A stretch of 64,000 bases of DNA, from positions 83,043,506 through 83,107,505 of the forward strand of contig NC_034410.1 in assembly GCF_002078875.1 (NCBI RefSeq), written 5' to 3'. Positions 56,521-64,000 of this stretch are shown here, piece after piece (positions within the stretch are counted from its first letter, which is position 1; the number at the start of each line of letters is the position of its first letter). Under the pieces are notes generated by a model. It worked only from the letters and a program-made list of their open reading frames with translations. It was not told the DNA's origin and made no database searches. This DNA is from Numida meleagris. Lineage: Eukaryota; Chordata; Aves; Galliformes; Numididae. The position numbers and the translations under genes are program-made.

Positions 56521-58463
56521 GAAAAAAAAAAAGGAAAAAAAGACTGGGAATACAAAGACAGGTAACACATTTAAGATGTGTTTGTTTCATTTTACAGCCC
56601 TACAAAAACCAACACAAATGGCCTTTATCTTGCAGCAGCTTTCCCTGTTTGTTGACTGAAATGATCTCCCAAATGATCACCACAAAAAACATCCGTAAAA
56701 ACCTAAAGTATTTGTAAGCCATACTCTGACTCCTCCTCCCATGTATTTAAGTATTATTTAAACATCTTGAAGCCACATCTATCATTGATGCATTTTAATG
56801 AGGGTTAGATTATTGAGCCAGCTTTGCTGAACAGGAGACTGAAGTTTAACTCAACACCCATGAAAACAAGCTTCTGTTTTCACCTTCTACAGAGACAACT
56901 CTCCTTTTCTACATTACCAATATGAAAGTAGATGTCTCACCATTAACATAAAATGCAGCTCTAACGCTTCATGGAAAATCCCACGAAGTGTTAACCACAA
57001 TGTAATATTTGCAAGTTTCTATTCAAATTAAAGGGCATTTCTAAAGCCACAAGCGAAGTAAAAAAGATAAGCTTCATTTCAAGCAATGCACACAGGTTAT
57101 CACTAACTCCTTATCTATAGTTATTTCCCACAAACTTTGCCTGACATATTGCTCAAAAGTCACACAGAAAGGCATCTTGGAAGCCAGAAGTATAAGGTGG
57201 TAAAACATGCATCACTAGAAAAAAAAACAACTATAAATACAGAACAGATATGAAAAATAAAAGCACAAATGCTTTAGATGAAGAAACATTAAAGCTTATG
57301 GTATAAAAATACCTCCAGATTGATATAAAGCATTAGAGGATCTGATACTCTAGCATCTTCTTACTTAGAACTGAAATAGAAGTTTATACCCACATCTCCA
57401 AAGTAGTAGCTACAAGTTCTCCAACCATCATTCCTAAGACACACAGCAATTTCATTATAATAAAAGATTTTCACAATGTAACAGACAAAAAGATTAAGCA
57501 TTCTAATATTTACTTCCAGGGGGCAACATCTGTGATACATTCCAACACAGCAAAATTATTTACCTGCCATATAAATTACAAACAGCTACAAGTGTTTTGA
57601 GAAAGTTATCAAAAAATGGCAGGAACAAAGATTCAGACATTCTAGTTATCTTAATTTTTACCCAAAAATAGATTTTACAGGCTGGGATTGGTCACAAAAA
57701 CTGAGTCCATTAAGTAAGAAAAAAAATAAGAAAAAAAACCTTGTAAGCTGAGAGTTTTAAAAGTTGTACCTTTACAAATAGCATTAAAACACCTATATTA
57801 GCATATATTTTCACACATATTGACAGCTTAATATTTAAAATTAAAGAAAAAGTCATCAAATAAAGTATGACGACACCTCTTCTTCATCTGCCAACTCAAT
57901 ATGTTGGAGTTAAGCCACAAATAAGCCTCCATGGTAGACTGTATATATGATTGTATCTTTATTTGCTTATTTAGAATGCATTTAAAGGCATTTAATTTCA
58001 GTGTAGGCAGTTACAAAGGAAAAAAGCCTTCATTTAAAAACAAAAAAGAAACCACAGGTAATTCTGAATATTCTATGGCAACTCTTTAAAATTGGAACGT
58101 AAATTTATTTTAAAGGTCATTAGGTAAGTAGACAAACTGGATTGCTCCTATGTCTAGAAATCATTGCCTCTGAGAAGATGATTTAGTACATTTAGTACAG
58201 ATTAATACAGTTAAAAAAATTCTCACATCACTGCAAGATACCATGCTTAACTAATACATAAGATTTATGAAGTGCTTTGCAAATCTTCCCCAGACTTCAT
58301 TTAAACTTTCAGCTATAACATATTTCAGGTAAACGTGTATTGCCAGAATCTTTGAGAGAAATCCAGCTGTTCTGAACTCTAGAATCAATAAGATTGTACA
58401 CAAATGTCAAAGGTGGACTGGAGGAGGGGAGTGGGAGAGGAGACGTTCCTCAGCATTAATCCT

Positions 58464-58522
58464 GGCACTGTACTAGTACAGACAGAGCACACAGCTAGTG
58501 TGGAAGATAGTGCAGACAGACC
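58464..58522. repeat. Spaced imperfect direct repeat
   Basis: TAGTACAGACAGAGCACACA and TAGTGCAGACAGACCACACA lie about 34 bases apart (start to start) with two mismatches. A small local duplication in a GC-richer patch of the 5' UTR intron. Confidence 0.7.
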
Positions 58523-60984
58523 ACACAGCGCACAAAGCCACCGTGTCTGAACTCAGCTCTGCTGCCTGGTACTTACATATCTGGATGGGGGCTAAACAGA
58601 CATAACTCCAGAAAACAAGCTTCAGCATTTGCTACAACATAGGGCCTGGAAACAATGCAAGTAAGGATGGAGCAAGTGCCTAGAAGAAAGAATAAATATT
58701 TATAGGAAGTGATGGATGATTTCTACTGATATGAATCTTGAAGAGCTCCATGCACTCACTCAGCCAAAGAGGAGAATGCAAGGTAGTTGAAGATCCTGTT
58801 AGAAGTTCTTTACATGAGGGGAGGGTGGTGGGTATAGAATTACCACAGCCTCTCTGCAACGTGTCCAGCAGCAAGACTGCTTATCTGAAAACTTAATCTT
58901 GAAATCAGATAACCTAAAGGCAACTAAATTCTAGAAGAGCTCACTGGTGGAAAAACAATACTGACCACTGATGTCAGTACTCTGTTCTTAAGCATTATTT
59001 AACTCAACTTCTGCAGAAAATACACATTCACAAAGGATCAAACCAACTTGTACCAATGACCCTTCAAACTTCAGGTCTGCACAACCAACCTCACCAATGC
59101 TACTTTACATACATAGAACTGAACTGTGCAATTAAGTCATTGCACAGTCCAACATGTCACTTGACACAATGCGAAGCATCACAGTCAGACCTTAGATACT
59201 GGATTAGCAGTAGCACAGTGATACTATCTATTAGAGTGAGTCAGAGGGGGAAAAAACAAACAGGAGGAAAAAGCAACTGAAGTAATAGCAGAGGCCTTCT
59301 CCCTATGCTATCCAAGTACTGTAAAACACAGATGAGGATAAACACTTATAATGCTTTCAAATTTTCAGTCGTTTTTACTGCTCATAAGAGATCCATACTG
59401 CATCTGCCTCGTTTATTTTAAGACACATTTATAAAGTAACACCTGAAAACACTGTGCTCACTTCAATAATGGCTCATTGCTCCATTTCCTGCACCATGGG
59501 AACTGGAGAATTCAGGAACTCGATGGTTTCCTCTATAGCCTGCTTCTACTTGAAATACTATGGCAGCTGAAAAGATAACCGGCTCACAGAATAGAACAAG
59601 ATCTACCACTAGTTTATTTCCTACATAATGCCTTTTGGGGCTACAAACAATACTTATGATGTCAATAAGGAACTGTAGAGTGAAAGTAGAAGTTTCTCTA
59701 CCTTAGCTCAATATTATCTTAACAACTCTGAAAATTTGAATAATAAAAAAGCTCAGTTTCATTAGAAGTTGAGCATTGCAGCGCACAACTATAAACGTTT
59801 CTCATAAATAGTTCAGGATACACTGAAGTATACAAAGAGAAATCTTTTTACTGTCACATTGTAATACCAAATATGAAGCTGCACTGACAGCCACACTATG
59901 CAGGTAACCAAATAGTACTATTTGGTTAAATACAACAAATAATTTATGTCCTAAAATCTTCAAAAACAGAAGCAAGCACTCACCACTGAACTTTACAGAG
60001 AAAAGCTACTGAAATATTCTGAAAATTCAGGTGTCAAATTAATCAAAACATTTAAGTTGAAATACAAAAAGTCCTTGTATTCTGTTAGTGGGCAATAAAC
60101 TACATTTCACAAAAGTACTGTATGACAAATGAGAACCATCATGACAGTTTTACTGCCAACTACTGTCATGATAATTAAGAAAAATTTTAATCATTTGCAT
60201 TACAGATTCAGGAAGGGATGCATAAACACAAATATCTGAAAGCTCTCTTACAAGTATAGTGCATATATCCAAGAGTACTTTCAAATGGGAAATACTACAG
60301 CTTTATATATCCATATTGTGATACTAGTCAAGAAATCTCAGATCTGTTCTACTGGTTTTAAAAACAAAGGGAAAATACTCAACATAAAACAGGGATTATT
60401 CACATAAATATTGCACTATCCACTAAGCTTGCTGGTGTCAATCTCTCTAACTGTAAAAAGCAAACAATTTTTCCTCCACTTTGAGAAGTCACCGTGACAA
60501 AAAAGCTTCACTGAGAATGTCAGAAAAGAATCAATTCCACAAAAGATGTTCCCTTATGTAAGACATAATGCTTTGCAACAGACAATTTATTGTCCATTAC
60601 AAAACTGCAGATCTACATTCAACCATGGTGTTTAATTTAATAATAGTTCTGCAGCAGGGCAGTCAACAACTTAAAAATACATACACATATATGGTTTGCA
60701 GGTAATCTCTTACTATATTGAATACTACAGATACGTTAAATAAAAAATGAATAAAAATTTCCCTCTTATCTCAACTGCATACTCAGAATAATTTTTCTAT
60801 ATACTAACCAGATCAGTAAAGTATCTCTTTCTACAATTGCTCCCTCTGATTAACACGTTACATTTTCATGTCAAAGCTTCAAATAACACATAATAAGGTT
60901 ACCAAACATCTCATTATTTTCCATAGGAATTATGTTATTGTATATAACATTTCATCATCTTTGTTTACAGAAAAATGTAAGCTC

Positions 60985-60999
60985 TTTTTTTTTTTTTTT
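60985..60999. repeat. Poly-T, 15 bases
   Basis: A plus-strand T run. A minus-strand open frame (61155-60955) translates it as poly-lysine, which is an artefact of the run. Confidence 0.95.
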
Positions 61000-63900
61000 A
61001 AAGAGGAATAAAAAAACAAGGCTGTAGAGAGAAAAACAGAAGAAATTTAAGAGCAGGCAGCACACTGCAGGTAACTGGTTGGAGAGTGAACTTAAGAGCT
61101 TGCTGCTACCTATAGTGCCATTAAATGCCATAGCATGAACGGAAGAACTGAACACAGCTGAATTCTGCTAATAAATTCTGACGGCAGCAGTGACTGTCAT
61201 CCACTGGAAAACCCAAGGGGAGAGGAGGAGGAGGACAAAAAGCCTTAATCACAATAAAAATAGTACAAATGCCACACAAAGCTAACTTTTCTTTTAAGGA
61301 GAACATTAAATGGGACATGAAGTTCCCTGATGCATTGCTATAGTACCAGAGAAATAGCCTGGATTTACAGATGACTGAGGTTGCTCTTGAGTGGGCACAG
61401 CTCAGGATCAAACACATCGCTTCATAATCCTGTATAAAATCTGTCACTTGTCTACAGCAGGATGCAAAGTAAACAGCAAACAAGGAGCAGGAGGAGCAGT
61501 CTCAGAACATCAATGCACTATGCAGTATGCAAAGCCTGGTGAAGTTCCTGCCTTCAAATCTTCAGAAGCCCCACCAACATGAAAAACAAAAATGCACAGA
61601 TGCCCTTCAGTACTGTTCAATATTTATAATACTGCCCAGCTGTTAGCTAAAACAGTTTGTTGTTTTCACAAACCTCAGAACCAGGCAAACAGCAGCCAAG
61701 ACTGATGACAGAATTTTTCTGCTGAAAATGGTACTAAGCAGAGAAACTCAAACAGGTTGAGTCATTTTTAATTACTTGCTAGATTTTGAGCAGTACTCTT
61801 GATCCCTAGACAAACCCCAAATTAAAGCTTTGCACCACTCTCCAGGATTTTCTATGGATGATCATTATGCAGTTTGTTTCTTAATACAATATAGGACTGT
61901 ATTCCATCCAAACTTGCAGTCCTTTTTTTAGGACTAGCATTGCTATTAGAGAATGTCCAGACCTCAGAAGAAAACTGCATTAACGAGCACAAAACACTCC
62001 TCAGAATCACTATGAATTATTTTTCTGCAAGCAGACTTTGCCTTCAAACTTCATGGAACTGTTTCCTATATATTCATGCTTCACACGTTACAATTCATGT
62101 TCTGCCACAAGCTTTTAAAACACATTCCCTCAAGCATGACAGAAGACTTCCTATGCTAATAAAGCTTACAGGCACAAAAGGTCCGCAAACGGATCTAGAG
62201 GAAAGCACTGGAAATTGTGCAGCTAACCACAGAATACTATTGAGAAAGATAACATGGGAGAATAACCTAACCACAGCAATTTGTCTTTTAAAAGAAGGAA
62301 GGACACAACTGCAAACACAAAATTAAAAGGTTATCTTCCAGAGGGATCTTAAAACTGACAACTTAACTTAGAACTTTAAATACAGGAAAAAAAAAATCTT
62401 TAGAATATAGCTGTACTCAATTTGTCCTCTGGGACTGCTCAAAGTGACAGAAGTTCTCAAGATTTTGAAGCCTCAAAGAATTATTTTATTTGAAAGAATT
62501 GTGCAAAATTCTACTTCTGAAACTACAGGAAAGAACTTGAAAATGTGCCACAGAAGCCTCATAATGCAAAGCCAGAAGCTAAGCACTGCGAGGAAACGAA
62601 AATAACTCCTGATACTTTGATCACAACTTCTATATACATTCAGATTAGCAAAACTGGAGGGGAACAGGGGAGAACAACTTCTCCAGAAAGTTTACAACTA
62701 TGATGTTTTGTAAATCTTCAGGAAGAAAAAACAAACCAAGGAGAAAAGGCAGCCTAAGAACATCTGCACTTCATAAACAGTTGTCATGGAAGAGTAGCTT
62801 TCCTGCTACTCCTTCTGCATGCATGTTCTGATCTTTCTCCCTGTTTACAATCAGCTGAAAAATTTATATTTTAAGCTGACTAAAACACATTTCCTTTTTT
62901 GTTGCTGTTGCAAACACTTTAAAGCTCCCAGGATCACATCAATATGTTATCACTCACCTAACAAGATTAAACTGCTTGCCAGGACCTTCAGAACTGACTG
63001 TATCCCATTGTTGCACACCCTCCTCCATAGAGAGGACAGGCAAGTAAAAAAACCAACACTGCCACCAAAAATGGCCAGCAATTTGTCCAACCTCTGCACA
63101 TGTTAGGCTGTCCACATTTTTAAAAGAGTGCAATTCCTACACATAGCAAAGAAAAAGTTTGCATAAACACATGACTGTTCATGTTCTAGCTTGCAAACAA
63201 TCTGTGCTTTCTGTTTTCCCATCAGCATTTAAACAGTATATGCTTTAGACCAAAGAAATCTAAACATTTACATCTTTATATCCCTGTTAAGTAATTTTTT
63301 CATCATACTACAAGATTAGCATGCACCTAGTGACCACATCATACCACACCACAAGGAAACCATTCTGAAAAACATTACCCTAAAATAGATAATACTCTGT
63401 CTTCCCTCTACCGCATATGGACCAGCAGTTATCATTTGGTCAAGTTCTTCCTTTGTACAAATTAGCTAACTTAGCTCCCAAAGAGTCAAACAGCACCCCG
63501 TGGTCAGCACACACACACAGCCCCAGGCGGTTGGCTGGTCCAGAGAGCACAGAAAGGGGCCTGCAGCTCATGGCTGGAGCTGGTGTAGAGCTTGAGTTGC
63601 TGCAGGGCGCCATTTGGAATGGTGACTTGGTAAAGGTCTTCCTGCTCTCCAGCAGAGCACACCGTTGCTTTGAGTTTGTTTCTATTTGACTATTGTACTG
63701 ACATACAGTGCATTCACAAAAAATTCAAGCCCACTTAGGCATATTATTTTGTTGTTCATTTTTAAACACAGCTCCCCAGCTAATGAGCTTCCTGCTGCTA
63801 TCTGAAGTAACATAAGCTTCTTGAACCTTGTCTTTATGAGCTCGTTAAAGCTCCCATGCACAGCAAGGCTCATTTCATTTACAGAATTAAACCACCTCCT

Positions 63901-64000
63901 TATTTTAGAATGAATCCATGCTACCACTACATATCAACTGTTGCTATTTTTCAGAGCTACAAACTACCCTCCAACTTTAGGTTCCGAATCAGTGAATTCA

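Larger units (their letters stand above)
52189..64000 (-). other. PTPN3: PTPN3 5' UTR intron (presumed), no promoter or first exon seen
   Basis: 11.8 kb upstream of the start-codon exon without a CpG island, so the promoter is probably beyond 64000. It contains two CR1 fragments (54975-55131 plus, 56250-56520 minus). GC-richer patches lie at 54430-54780, 58420-58570 and 63470-63690, with a 15-base poly-T at 60985-60999. A short untranslated exon could hide here, since it would have no reading frame to reveal it. Confidence 0.6.

Noticed and set aside
52189..64000. PTPN3 promoter or CpG island
   Set aside because: No CpG-dense region is present. The GC-richer patches are short or CR1-derived, so no promoter can be supported.

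Overview
This is vertebrate, almost certainly avian, intronic DNA. It is AT-rich with sparse CpG. It carries at least eleven fragments of the bird LINE family CR1, one internally deleted mariner-type DNA transposon of the kind known from galliform birds, and a retroviral LTR remnant. Almost all of the many short open frames are chance or repeat-derived. No bacterial-style operons, rRNA, tRNA or CRISPR arrays are visible. One protein-coding gene explains the window. The minus strand carries thirteen coding exons, each with GT donor and AG acceptor sites and compatible phases. Together they read continuously for 437 codons plus two bases, as the N-terminal half of PTPN3 (PTPH1), a FERM-PDZ protein tyrosine phosphatase. 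PTPN3 is told from its paralogue PTPN4 by its start ([20 protein letters not shown]) and by the linker [15 protein letters not shown]. The ATG is at 52171 and the last exon in the window ends at 4985. The PDZ and phosphatase domains lie beyond position 1, and the untranslated first exon and promoter were not found and probably lie beyond 64000. From memory PTPN3 is Z-linked in birds, but nothing here tests that. Layout, in transcription order from high to low coordinates: 64000-52189 is the 5' UTR intron, with two CR1 fragments and some GC-richer islands. 52188-52034 holds the start codon. A 9.0-kb intron follows. A cluster of five small exons between 43051 and 39223 encodes the FERM F1 lobe and the start of F2. 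A 9.4-kb intron follows, carrying the longest sense-readable CR1 (plus strand). Exons at 29851, 25684, 20178, 14417 and 10017 (5' ends) finish FERM F2 and F3. Exons at 7128 and 5161 encode the FERM-adjacent linker, including the 14-3-3-type serine motif at residue 359. The interval 4984-1 is intron, with one CR1. Nothing convincingly shows a new biological system. The items most worth checking are three unexplained minus-strand exon-like open frames inside introns (38794-38661 and 2011-1919, both hydrophobic, and 50352-50137), a dinucleotide tract filling part of a 130-bp intron, and an intron built mostly of CR1 DNA.
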